From positions 54,741,001 to 54,805,000 of the forward strand of contig NC_069363.1 in NCBI RefSeq assembly GCF_021730395.1: DNA of 64,000 bases, in the 5' to 3' direction. Below the pieces are notes generated by a model. That model was given only the letters and a program-made list of their open reading frames with translations, ran no database searches and was not told where the DNA came from. Positions 35,470 to 47,177 of the stretch are shown one piece after another. Source of the stretch: Mercenaria mercenaria (taxonomy: Eukaryota > Mollusca > Bivalvia > Venerida > Veneridae). A program made the translations under genes and the position numbers. Position 1 is the stretch's first letter; each line of letters starts with the position of its first letter.

Positions 35470-38400
35470 ACGGTGCGCTTGTCTTTTATAAACTGGTAGC
35501 GTTTTATTTTTTAGAAAAGCTTCTTCACGCGATGGAAGTTCTCGTTTACAGTAATTTGTGGATTTGTGGATCTAAATCATTTGTTATGGAAGGATTTTCT
35601 CTGAACGGAGGAAATGGAGAATTGAACATAGAGAGGGCTGGCATTTATTTTAGGTCAAGCGTCCCTTTCGGCTGATATTTATTCCAGTCTTAGCGCTTAT
35701 TTGGTTAAGACAAACATGTCCGATGTCAGACTTTATTTAACGTGTTTCTTTTTAAACAGTTATTTGAAAGAAATAATGTGTAATGGAAAACAGTGGCATT
35801 TTACCTAGCGTAGTGTAGGACACAGGATATTATTTTTGAGACCCACTTTGTCGCAATAAACAATTGTATGTTTGAGGAACTTCTTTCATCAGAGTAAAAT
35901 AAATATAAAACTATTTTGAGTGACGTGTATGCATGAATGCACTGATTTTGAATGGACCGCAACCGACGCATCTGCCGGTAACACGTAATTAGGCATTGTA
36001 AATGTTAATTTTTATTAAACGTAAGTAGTAATGGGACAAATATTGACAGAAAATTGATTGAATGTTCTCTACAGTTACGCCAAATGTTTAAAACTCAGTC
36101 AGCTAGAAAATTTAATGTTTTAAATCAAGAAGTTACATATCACATAATTTAGTTTTGAAAATTGTAACGAAATATTTAATAGTTTCTGTAACAGTCTCAG
36201 AAAACTTCAATGTAAACCAAGTCTATCATAAGATTTGACACATTTGTTACGGCGCGTCTCGTCAATGCCGTATCCTGCTGAGAGATTTAGCTTTTTACTC
36301 GTATTCGGCAATATCACAATAAAGTGCGCACATTGGTGACTGAGCATGTTATATGGTATTTCTGATGAACAGTATGAAGTAAGGTTTCTTTTATGGTGAT
36401 TTATTATATCTTTCTGCAACACAACAAACGGGAAGTGAATCTGTCAACATTCAGGCATTTTATGATGTGTTTATACCACTAAAAATGGCCAAAAATTTGT
36501 GTTATGCAGGGACTTTTTATAAATGCTTTAAATTCAAAGACGCCGAAATTGTAAATCTTGGTCAAAACAACGCTAATTTTGGTCTTTGGTTATTCAGTTA
36601 CTGTCACGGGAATACCAGAATATGGAAAAACCTGGGAAGTAACAGAATAAAAAAATACATCGCTTATGGTATATTGTGTGATGCGTATACAAAACGTTCT
36701 CTCAATGAAGACGTTTACATGGTGGTATCTATCGGTTGACATGTAATCTTTATGAAAATTTGCAGTGTCTTATAATGTAGCACACAAACCGACGTCGAAG
36801 AATTTCAATGGTTTTATATACACATAACTAAGACATTTGGTGTTAAAACCAGCAGTTGGGATGTCCACAAACATCGTGTAGGACACGGCCCCCATGAAGA
36901 TTTCCTGCTTCCAGTAAAGTTTAAGTATTTATATTTTACCAGTGTAAATGTCTTTGAATGATAAGTAAAGTGTACATAACTTTTAACTTTCTGGTTTTGT
37001 ATAGCTGTAATGAAGCGATTCAAAGTAGTTTGTGTAGGACACGGCCCCTCAAAATCAGATGTTTCAATAAGTTACCCATTTCATCCTACAATGTCATAAA
37101 TTTCATTTCGGTAAAATGTAGCATGAAATAGACATTTAAACGGTTGTTACCTAATCAATATTATAAAAAAAAGTATTGTTTTATTCAAAATACTGAAAAT
37201 TGAATATTGTAGTCAGAACTGTAATTATAAAAGCATAAATATCATACATACATTACTAAGAAATATACACAATAAATTGCAGTTACTAATTATAAAAGCA
37301 AAATAATAATAAATACATAAGAAAAACAATTTGTTTTTCGAAAGCACCATGCATAAAAGCATTAAACAGTTATTAACGAGAAAGTACAAACAACTGTTCT
37401 CAAATCAGGTTTCAGATAGTCATTTCATTAACATCATCTACTTGCTCAAAAGTGAGCAACTAACAATAAGCATATTTAATTTTTATGAAACAAGTCATGG
37501 TAAATCTATGTGTTATGGACTTGGGGTGTGCCTGTTACCAAGCTGTCATTGGTAGCAGGGCAATGATTACATGTACAGAAGACCCAATGAAATTCTGTAA
37601 CAGCAGATTAAGTGTAGACTTTACACAGAAAACAACAAGCACGCAAAGTAGCTTATCATGCAGACAGTTTATGTTCATTGACCAGAAAAACGTTCATGTT
37701 CATTGACCAGAAAAACGTTGACAAAAATTATCCAAACATCAAAACAGTTGTTGTTATACTGAAGATTCACTGCGTTAGGTCAATTGGTGCTACAAATAAG
37801 TTGTACACCAAATCGCTAAGTTGTTACTGCCATGAAAGTTGTTCAAATCAACCGTGCAACTTTATGAAATATATGCCAGAATGGTAACTGGCAAGCCGTG
37901 GACTTGCACCATGTTGTAATATAAGGTAGAAAAGTAAATTTTCAGAACTATAAATGTACACATGAACATATTATTCATATGAATTTCATTCGAACATGAT
38001 GTTTAAACAATTTACGTTATTGTAACATTATTTGAGCCGTGCCATGGGAAAACCAACATAGTGTGTGTGCGACTAGCATGGATCCAGACCAGCTGCGCAT
38101 CCGCGCAGTCTGGTCAGGATCCATGCTGTTCGCTAACAGTCTCTCCAATTCCAATAGGCTTTAAAAGCGAACAGCATGGAGCCTGACCAGATTGCGCGGA
38201 TGCGCAGGCTGGTCTGGATCCATGCTGGTCGCACACCCACTATGTTGGTTTTCCCATGGCACGGCTCATTTTAGCTAGTCCACAAGTACAGGTACATGAA
38301 ATGTGCTCAGTTTTTGTTTTGAACACATATTTTGTTTAATACCTGTCTTTATTTGATCTCATTTATGCATATACAAAATCCAGTATCAATTTTACCATGA

Positions 38401-39000
38401 TTTGTTATGAAATAAACGAATAAAATAGTCCAATGCCTATTGATGACATTAGTGTGTAGGACACGGCCCCTTGTGGTAGTAGGTGTAAACAAGTCAAAAT
38501 TTCGATATTGTGGATACATTTGTGCTATTCCAACTACGTGCCCTGATGCATAAGACATTGTAGAGTATAAAAAATATAAATAATTTTCATTTCCTACCTC
38601 TTCATAAAATGGCAATATTTTTAGGATATGTGCGCACTTTATTGTGATTATGCCGATTACAAACGAAATATATAATATCATTTTAGAATAACTACCGAGA
38701 TATAGTTTCTTCAACAAAATTTAGCCCTTGGATTTGAATGGAAAATATATCATATTTTACATTGTAAACAAATAAACAGACAAAGAGAGAGGGAAATTCT
38801 GTAAAACTAGACAATGCAAAATAGCAATGTATGTTACTTTGCAAAGTGCATTCATTTTCAGAAACGATTCCTAACGTACATTGTACATCTCCATGTATTC
38901 CCACAGGTATTTAAAATACTTTCTTTGGTTATTCTGCAGACTTTAATGGCTGAACAAGGTGAAAAATAAATTAAAACTATACATGTAGGTTTCCCTTTGC
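35470..39000. other. Intergenic stretch between gene 3 and the protease
   Basis: No gene recognised. It contains a palindromic MITE (38033-38268) and three copies of GTGTAGGACACGGCCCC. A ~35-base inverted repeat lies between 36303-36336 and 38635-38670 (CACAATAAAGTGCGCAC). These suggest an old, decayed element of about 2.4 kb. A 122-codon minus-strand frame at 38349-38717 has no recognisable domain. Confidence 0.4.
38033..38268. mobile_element. Palindromic foldback MITE, clam-type, copy 4
   Basis: The best preserved ends of the five copies: TGAGCCGTGCCATGGGAAAA and the exact inverse at 38249-38268. Confidence 0.9.
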
Positions 39001-39001
39001 T

Positions 39002-39007
39002 TTTATT
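39002..39007 (-). terminator. Polyadenylation signal of the serine protease
   Basis: TTTATT on the plus strand is AATAAA on the minus strand, 36 bases beyond the stop codon at 39043-39045. Confidence 0.65.
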
Positions 39008-39042
39008 TGTAACATTCGGTATAACTTTAACAACAATATTAT

Positions 39043-42000
39043 TTAGACGTTGCAGTTTCCACAGTTGCTGTTTATCCAGTCATAAAATGACGTGACACGA
39101 GCGTATACACTTGGATATGTCACCACACCGTTGTCATGACAACCAGAGAATCCCCATGACGTCACACCAACCAGTTCACTTCCACAGACTAGAGGACCGC
39201 CGCTGTCACCCTACAACAATGAAGAAAATGACAGTGGTATTAATACGTTCTTTGGCCTTTCGTAAACATATTGTTGAGTTTCAGTTTAAAAGTTAAGCTT
39301 AGTTTTAAATTAAGACAAGGAAATAATAACAGTCTGAATTAAAATTATTCTTGCTTTGTTGCGTATAGCAACACGATACAAAGGAGAAAACCAAATATAA
39401 CACTTCCAAAACAGTAATAAAAAACAAAAACCTGTCCTCAAGTGAGAGTGAGTACATAAGTATCCTCATGCGAGAACGAATTCTATTTTTAAAGACAAAC
39501 TATTTCAACTTCATAAAGTTGCATATTCCACACGTTAAAATAATCACAAAGAAACGATCTAAGATAATTACTAACATTGCAAGATCCGCTTCCTTCGGTT
39601 GTATCATAACCTTTCACACAGATATGTTGATTCAGGATGTTTGTGCTCCCCCAGTAGCTCACACATTGGCTCTTGCTTAGAACTGACACGTCAGCTTTCT
39701 TCAGTTTTGAAGCACCAGACCCATCAACTGTAAGTTATTACATGTGCATACATCTGTTTTATCTGATAATTATCTTTTATAACTTGGCCTTAAATGATAA
39801 TTAACTATTCAAACACAGTCATAAATGATCTAATTATCTTTTCAACTCAGTCGTAAATGATAATAATATTTACTTTAACTCGGTCGTAAGTGATAATTAT
39901 ACATTTGGACTCGGCATAAGAGATAACAATATATTTGAACGTTAAGAAAAAAGAAATGTTTAACTCGACCTAAATTGGTAAGTTTTTATTATAACTCGGC
40001 CATACAGATAGGCTGTCAGCACTATTCTAATTCGATTGATATTGTCAGTCAAACGTCTATACGTCCTTCAGTATTTAAAACGCATGACGCTTCATTACAT
40101 AGACTCTACAGAAAAGGTATGTTCATGACGTCATTAAACACCAGAGTACAAGTTAAAATGGTACAGGATGCTCGCAGTTATGTGCAAAACGCCTCAGCAG
40201 AGGAAATCTTTTATAAGAATAATTAGATTTTCAAAGAACATGGTACATACTGACGAAAGAATTTAGACGTAAATCGGATTTTTTAAATAGTTTGCCCTCT
40301 GTTAAAGCAGCCGTAACATTTTTAAATACTTTCAAGTACCTTTAACACCCCATCCACTGATGGTGCATATTTGACCTGCATAATCACTGGTTCCGCTGGC
40401 AATTTTGATTATGTTCTTTGTAATGTCTTGTCCATTGGGTTTCAGTTTAAGTAGGGCAACGTCATTCGGAAATCCTCCAGATCCTTGGTTGTATTTGTTG
40501 TGCTTTTAATACCCAAAAAAATGATTTATAAGACATTTATGTAGAAAAAACAATTTCTATATAACAAATAACTTTTGTAAAAATATGTAACGGTTTTATA
40601 GAAAAATAAACTGGAACAATACGTTTGAGGACGGTGGGATGCGTCGGGAAAAAATCTTTCGAAATAATTTGGTTCCCTTCCGCTCAGTTGTTTGGATGTA
40701 ACCGAAGCAAAGGTTCCCTATTAGTATGCATTGTTAATCAAGATATTTCTGTATAGTTCGATATTTCTGCTAGAGAGGGTAATGATAGATCGAAGTATAT
40801 CTATTGCTATTGTTAGAGTCCTGATGGTGCGCATCGATGATGCAAGTTACGATTCAGTAACTACTGCTAAGAGTTCCCTCAACAAATGATGATTTCGATA
40901 TTCTACACAGAAGCATACTCTTGCTTAAAGGTAAACTACCGAAAATATGAAAAAAACATTAAATATAGCTTATGTCAACATAAAACTATACCAGTACTAT
41001 GCATTATGTTTAAAGTAGTAAATATAGCTAAACGCAATAAAAATATGTACTACCACTAATTCTGAAAGTATTTTAACAAATGCCTGTTACTGCTTGACAT
41101 TTCATTATAACTGTAGCTCAAGATACATAATTGGATTATTAATTCATAATGTTTGGTAAAGTTAAATACATTTAAGGATTTACATCAATAAATAAACTGA
41201 GATAAGATATTTCAATAAAAGATGGGCATTTGATATCTTTAAATAAAGCTGTCTTTCATCAATGGGTTCTTTTTTTTCTTCTTTAAGGTGTTTTCAAAAC
41301 GTTGTCTTTATAGAATTGAACCCATGAACAAAAAACGTATGACAAGGTGGACCGCATTCCCCTTAGTCCTATTATCTAATGTTCGACTGACAACATGTGA
41401 TATATCATCAAAATGTAATAACTTATTTTAGGAAACTGGAGATGTAACCAACTATTGCAACAGTGTCGGAATACTGTGCTATAATATCAATATTCCACTC
41501 TAGTATCTGCACTTGCGCTTGGATTCTTTGTGCTTTTATTCATTTTCAGAGCTGCCGAATTTTATGGCAATGATATAAACCGCATACAAACACAAGCTCA
41601 AGACATGCCCACACGTTTACTCAAAAACAGACTACGAAACAAATGAGCCGCATCATGAGAAACCCAACATATTTGCGACCAGCATGGATCCAGACCAGCC
41701 TGCGCATCCGCGCAGTCTGGTCAGGATCCATGCTGTTCGCTTTCAAAGCCTATTGTAATAAGAGAAACTGTTAGCAAACAGCATGGATCTTGACCAGACT
41801 GTGTAGATGCGCAGGCTGGTCTGGATCCGGGCTGGTCGCAAATGCACTATGTTGGTTTTCTCATGGTGCGGCTCAAATGTTGTAGCTATAATACACATAA
41901 ATACACAACAGTGTTGATATAAATGACGGTTAAAATGAGAATTATCGAATGTGAAAATTGTATTGTTTAAAATATTATTTCAAAGCATTATGTAAACCGA

Positions 42001-43598
42001 TATATAACAAAATTCAGTGATGTTGTATTGGAAACTTACCATGATAATATCGTCAATGTCAAACCAGATGTAGTTCCCTGGGTTAGTGTAATCGTGAAGG
42101 TCAACCACTATTGCCAGCGATGATGGAGTTCTGCGATAAAAATGTTTGATGTCAACATATTTCAAATAATGACTGAAGCTTTGTCTTTCCTTTCCTGATG
42201 ACCTATTCCATCTTAACTTCAAGTTGTGATATTTTTTTGTTTTAAATATGAAAGATGTACAAAAACACCTTTAGAATCTAGTTGATGCGCTTTTTGTTGT
42301 AACTTTTGTTTGCATGCCAAGGTATTAATAACATTGACCCTCCAATTAAAAGTTTATACACATATCGTTATTATACACTATAACATGTACATATTGACTT
42401 AAAACCCCCCATGCATTCAAAAATAATTCTTATATGAAAAATCATGCTTATTTTCATTAAACACGTTAATTTTAGTTTCAACATTTTTTCATGAGATAAA
42501 ATAATTTTTTGTAAATAATACGCTGATAATGCAAAGGCATATTTATTTCAATTGTGTGTCACTTCATACCACTAAGATTAGGTACATGCAAAATATCTTT
42601 CTAGAAATAAGTATCACAACGGTCTTAGATATGAGTGCTTTATAAAGTCTTTGGGACAATCAGTTTTGAAACGTACCTGTGGATGTTTACAATCTTGCTG
42701 ACGTAAATTAACCCCGCACAGACCTTTGTCTAGTTATTACATGTTTCAGTCCTTGTAACAAGTAAGTTCGAAAATTTAAGAGACGCATAGAGCAAAGTGA
42801 ATGAAAATCGCAACGTTTGGTACCTTAGAACTTGATTTTAATCTTTACGAATATAATTGCAAAAAAATACATACCTTCCATCTACACAATGAGCAGCCGT
42901 AAGCACCCAGTCCTGTGCGATTACTGATGCACCACACATGTGTGATCCCCCTGTCGGTCCCATTGAAAGTAGCGCCGCCTGGTGGGGAAACTCGTAGGGC
43001 GTAGCTTCGATGCCATTAATGATTCTGGAAACGCCCATTGGCTTGCTTAGGATTCGGGAACCTGCCTCATTAATTGGCTTGCTTAGGATTCGGGAACCTG
43101 CCTCATCAGAGGCAACAACAGCTTAAAATAGATAAGTAATTATTATGCATAAACGTACTTTCTAAATCAGAAAAATCTGATGTATATACTCTAGATGTAT
43201 GCCATACTGCAAGAACAGTTAAGTTAGTTGTTTGCAAAATGTAGTTAAGAAGAAGAAGCTAAATGTGGAATTATTTGAATACAAAATTTAATCTAATGCA
43301 CTCTATGCAGTAATTAAGCACACACAAAAATATGAACCACATTCTAATGGTTGTATCTAAGTATCAGTTTTGTATTTTTAACCGAATTTTGAAAAGGTTT
43401 TGATCAAGCATAGTGCAGCGTTAACGCCAGTCCAAAATATAAGGACAAGAAAACATTTTGAGGATAGAAAATGCTACAGTTTAACATAAATAAAGGCATA
43501 AAATTCAAAGGTGGAAACAAAACAGCTTAAAATATATGGGAAAACAATTTAAAATATAACTTACTTGCGACTGTGAACAGAAGAGCAAGTGTGAACAT
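39043..43598 (-). CDS. Secreted chymotrypsin/elastase-like serine protease (284 aa, six exons)
   Basis: Minus-strand exons: 43598-43565, 43121-42875, 42130-42040, 40502-40340, 39727-39576 and 39210-39043. Every border is GT-AG and phases match. The ATG at 43596-43598 begins [16 protein letters not shown], a signal peptide. A short propeptide ends at the activation site [10 protein letters not shown]. Catalytic residues are His89 (LTAAHC), Asp138 (NDVALL) and Ser232 (GDSGGPLVC), and the fold ends [12 protein letters not shown]. The base of the specificity pocket (chymotrypsin 189) reads Gly226 in GSCNGDS and not Asp, so trypsin-like cutting is unlikely. Chymotrypsin- or elastase-like preference is inferred. 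The propeptide carries a 12-residue tandem duplication ([24 protein letters not shown]). Digestive or haemolymph use is plausible but not shown. An AATAAA follows at 39007-39002. Confidence 0.93.
41644..41875. mobile_element. Palindromic foldback MITE, clam-type, copy 5 (in protease intron 3)
   Basis: Ends TGAGCCGCATCATGAG and its inverse GGTGCGGCTCA. The left arm lacks several bases beside CCAACATA. It lies inside the intron between the third and fourth protease exons. Confidence 0.85.
43040..43111 (-). repeat. In-frame 36-bp tandem duplication in protease exon 2
   Basis: GGCTTGCTTAGGATTCGGGA begins at 43040 and again at 43076. The two units are nearly identical over 36 bases and add 12 residues to the propeptide. 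Confidence 0.9.
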
Positions 43599-43650
43599 CT
43601 TGGGGTTTTACCGATCTCAGAAATGCGGCGAGAACGATAATAATTCGACC

Positions 43651-43660
43651 CCTTTTTATA
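43651..43660 (-). promoter_or_regulatory. TATA box of the serine protease
   Basis: Minus-strand TATAAAAAGG about 55 bases upstream of the ATG. Transcription would start near 43625 and give a 5' UTR of about 27 bases, a layout common for highly expressed digestive protease genes. Confidence 0.7.
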
Positions 43661-44814
43661 CTATGCCATGTTCAAATATCGTGATTAAGTATGGGACAGT
43701 TAGCAGGTGAAAACAATAAGAGGGTCTGACCAGTGGTCAAATGCGGCTAATTTATAACCACTTCTGGAAACAGTAAGGACCGTCTAAAGCTAAATTTGGT
43801 GGTCACTTTCCACGAAAAGTTTGGCGTGGCATTGTCCATAATAATGACTGGACATGTTTTTAAACGTATTTGGAATTTCTTAATTGAACTTACGCCGAAC
43901 TTAAATAGCCACAACATGTTTTCATACTCTCACAAGTACAGCGATTTATTGGTGTCTATATAGTTTTACGTTCGCACCATTTGAGGTAGGCTTGTTATAA
44001 TTTATTGATTCATTTTTCATCTGATGACAAAACAATGTCACGGACATTATGATGAAGAGTTTGAACAAGTGTTGAGAAATGTATGATAGTTTCATAAATT
44101 CAAAACTTTAAATGTACATTTAACTAAAATAAAATAGCTATGTAGTAACCTATGAATTTTCTCTTTTGACGGCCAAACGGTCGGCTGTAAAAAGTACATG
44201 AGTAAGTTCCACTTTTTAAATACTACACGATCCAGGTTATGAGAGGTAGGTGTGTAAGTGCCACTGTCTTACATGTTTAAAAAGTGTTTTTAATAAACTC
44301 CAGCATGTCTGTGACTCTCCTAAAGAGTACGTTCTGTTTCAACCCAGTGGACAAATGAGAATGTATCAACTTCCATCGGAATAATCACGTCAAGAATACT
44401 AATTCAGTTTATGGTAACCATGTCTTTTTATTTCATGTCTTGACTAACTTTCCCATTTTTACAGTTTCTGAAAGTACCAGTGAAAAATACATTTGATATT
44501 TATCACTGTGAAAATATCAAATATTTCGATAACTCACTGTAAAACATGTAAAAAGCAATCCTCTTAAAAATTCAAACTACTGGGAAGTACTGGGAAATTC
44601 GCTTTGTTATAAATAAAAGGCTTTAAAATGCAATTTGTATGTACTGAGGGAGGCAGTTCCAAATAAAATCTTATAGATTCACTATTTGGTTTGGGCATAA
44701 GAGGATGACATTTATGTTCCAGAATGAATATCAGAGGCACATGTAAGTGGATCTTTGAGATATCAAATACTCTAGAGTGTAACCTTTACCTTTCAGATAG
44801 GAAACTGGGTGTTG

Positions 44815-45185
44815 CGTATGAAACGTCAGGCCCAGCGGGTACCCCTTCCCGTATCATTCCAGAAGTTGAACAAGCATTGTGGGTTCTACCAAAGAGATAC
44901 CTGCAGCGAAGTTATTATATATTTCGGTATCTTAGTTAAGATATTTTGGCACTCAGAATTTAGACACAGATATGCAACAGAGGTCGTCATACCTGTTCTT
45001 CTAAAATGTTCAGGGAGACCTCTTTAACGACGTGGCTACCCCTTCACGCACCTATCCCCAGAAGTTGAAAAGCATCGGGGTTCTACCAAAATGATGTCTG
45101 CATTGAAGTCAATATATGCGTCGGTCTTTTCTTACTTCAGATTAATGATATTTAGGAAACCCAGAATTTAGACCAAAATTACACC
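44815..45185. repeat. Diverged direct repeat, ~210-bp period
   Basis: The first unit contains GCGGGTACCCCTTCCCG, CCAGAAGTTGAACAAGCATT, GGGTTCTACCAAAGAGATAC and CACTCAGAATTTAGAC. The second contains GGCTACCCCTTCACG, CCCAGAAGTTGAAAAGCATC, GGGTTCTACCAAAATGATG and CCCAGAATTTAGAC in the same order, from about 45030. Confidence 0.7.
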
Positions 45186-46151
45186 ATAGGCCACGATTTA
45201 TCAACGTCAAAATATAATGGTCAAGCGATAAGTACCTTCTACTACGTGATGATATATATGTAGAGGTACATTTCTATAACCAGCTATATGCGTATGATCG
45301 CTTGACGAAGCACCATCAGGGTGGCATCGATATCTTCCACCGAAGTCCTTGTATTTTATGGTATTCTTTCAATTGTGTTACCACAAGAAAAAAAAGCTCT
45401 CAACGCATATACAAGTCTTTTGAAATTGCAGATTAAAAGATAAAAAAAGGTTTAAAAACAAGAATGATGTCAATATTGAAAATGCTTGACAGAGTAATAT
45501 CTAAGGGTGATGAAAAAGAAGTGAGGCACATATGTTATAAATAAACAACTAGTATGGTGATTCGGAGTATGCTTTATTTGATTCCTTTTGTTTAATATAA
45601 ACAACTTTTTTTATAACAAATGTTAAAACAATTATATACCTATAGTGTGATAGGTATTTTATGTCCGTATATTATATTATTTATTTGTGTACATCACCGG
45701 ACAATAAAGTAAGCATATCTTGAAGAGAGCAGCTCTATATTTTCACGGCAAAAATTAACACCTCGACTCAATATACTACATACTTATACTGCGTTTATCG
45801 CTTGAAAAAATATGTAAATGTTATAACTTGCGTACGGTTGTTTAATATGCACAGATACTTAAATTTACAAACGTAACTGTTTTCTATTTTTTAAACGTAG
45901 TATTTGTTAAACGTTTAGAGTGGCTCGTATTTTAGACCGATTCGGAATACCGTGATAGATAAATAATACAGCCAGATATTAAACATTTTACTGATTTTAA
46001 ATTCCATGGTAACTACAAATGAAAATATAATAAAGTACACTTTCTATCGGACTAGTATAGATGAGACACAATAATTGAGACACAATTATTTGATCTTGTC
46101 ACACAGCGTTATTTCCCAATAATCAACGTTTAGAGTGAAGCGATTATTGAA

Positions 46152-46183
<32 letters not shown>
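46152..46183. repeat. (GAT)n microsatellite
   Basis: About ten consecutive GAT units. Confidence 0.95.
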
Positions 46184-46186
<3 letters not shown>

Positions 46187-47141
46187 GTGGTTTAACTGTA
46201 CCTTTAATTATGATAAAATCATAGTTTTTCTCTCTCTTTGTTGCTAAGTATTGTACATAAACATGAAGATAAAATCACTTTCACTTGTTTGATCATATTG
46301 GCGGTTATTGTTTTAAATGTATTTTTGCTATAGCTAGTCTATTTATAGACGTAAACAACATGCACAGTGTTTGTAATACATTTTAACCTTCGACTGGTAC
46401 ACATTTAATATCGAGCATGTGTTTGAAAAGGGTACGAAAGTCAATACACAGTCGAGAGGTGATAAATGCTATGGTTTAAGCAAGAAAAATAAGGTAAATT
46501 GTAATTAGTTGCTTGAATAATCGATCATAAATGTTATGTTAATGTTTATATACAGTTTCTGCGTAAATGTTCTCTACATTTAGAAGGTATATTTTGTTCT
46601 TGAAAATGACACACACTGGCTGGCAAAAGTACGCGACCCAGATACGCTAACAGTACATTAATGATATATTGGCTAAAAGTTAGTAATAGGTTTAACCTAG
46701 GTTTCATTGTGTAGATTCAATGCGTGTGTACATTCAATGCGGCAGAATTAATGCCAACTGACCCAGACCATCTTCAGTGGGCAATTTCAAATTTTGTCAT
46801 GCATCTAACTTGCCTGGTTTACACACCATGTTCATGTTTTACTGGGCCAGGGAATACTCGTTTTTCGTTAACCTCACCACTATTTTTAATTTAGACAATA
46901 AAGAGCAGACTATTCAAGTAGATCTGTCTGGTAAGGTCTATGTTTCATCAATATGAAGGAATCGGTCTACGTACATATGATTTTCATTCTTTTATTTTGA
47001 TAACAAACATTATCGACCAGTATTTTAATATCATAACCTATTAATCATTATGACAGATCATGTTCGCCTAGACTGGCCAGCTTATTAAGTTTAATTTACT
47101 GATAAGTGCAATGAACTACCTGTGTTACCATGAAGATCGAA

Positions 47142-47145
<4 letters not shown>

Positions 47146-47174
<29 letters not shown>
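47146..47174. repeat. (AT)n microsatellite
   Basis: About fourteen AT units in uninterrupted series. Confidence 0.95.
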
Positions 47175-47177
<3 letters not shown>

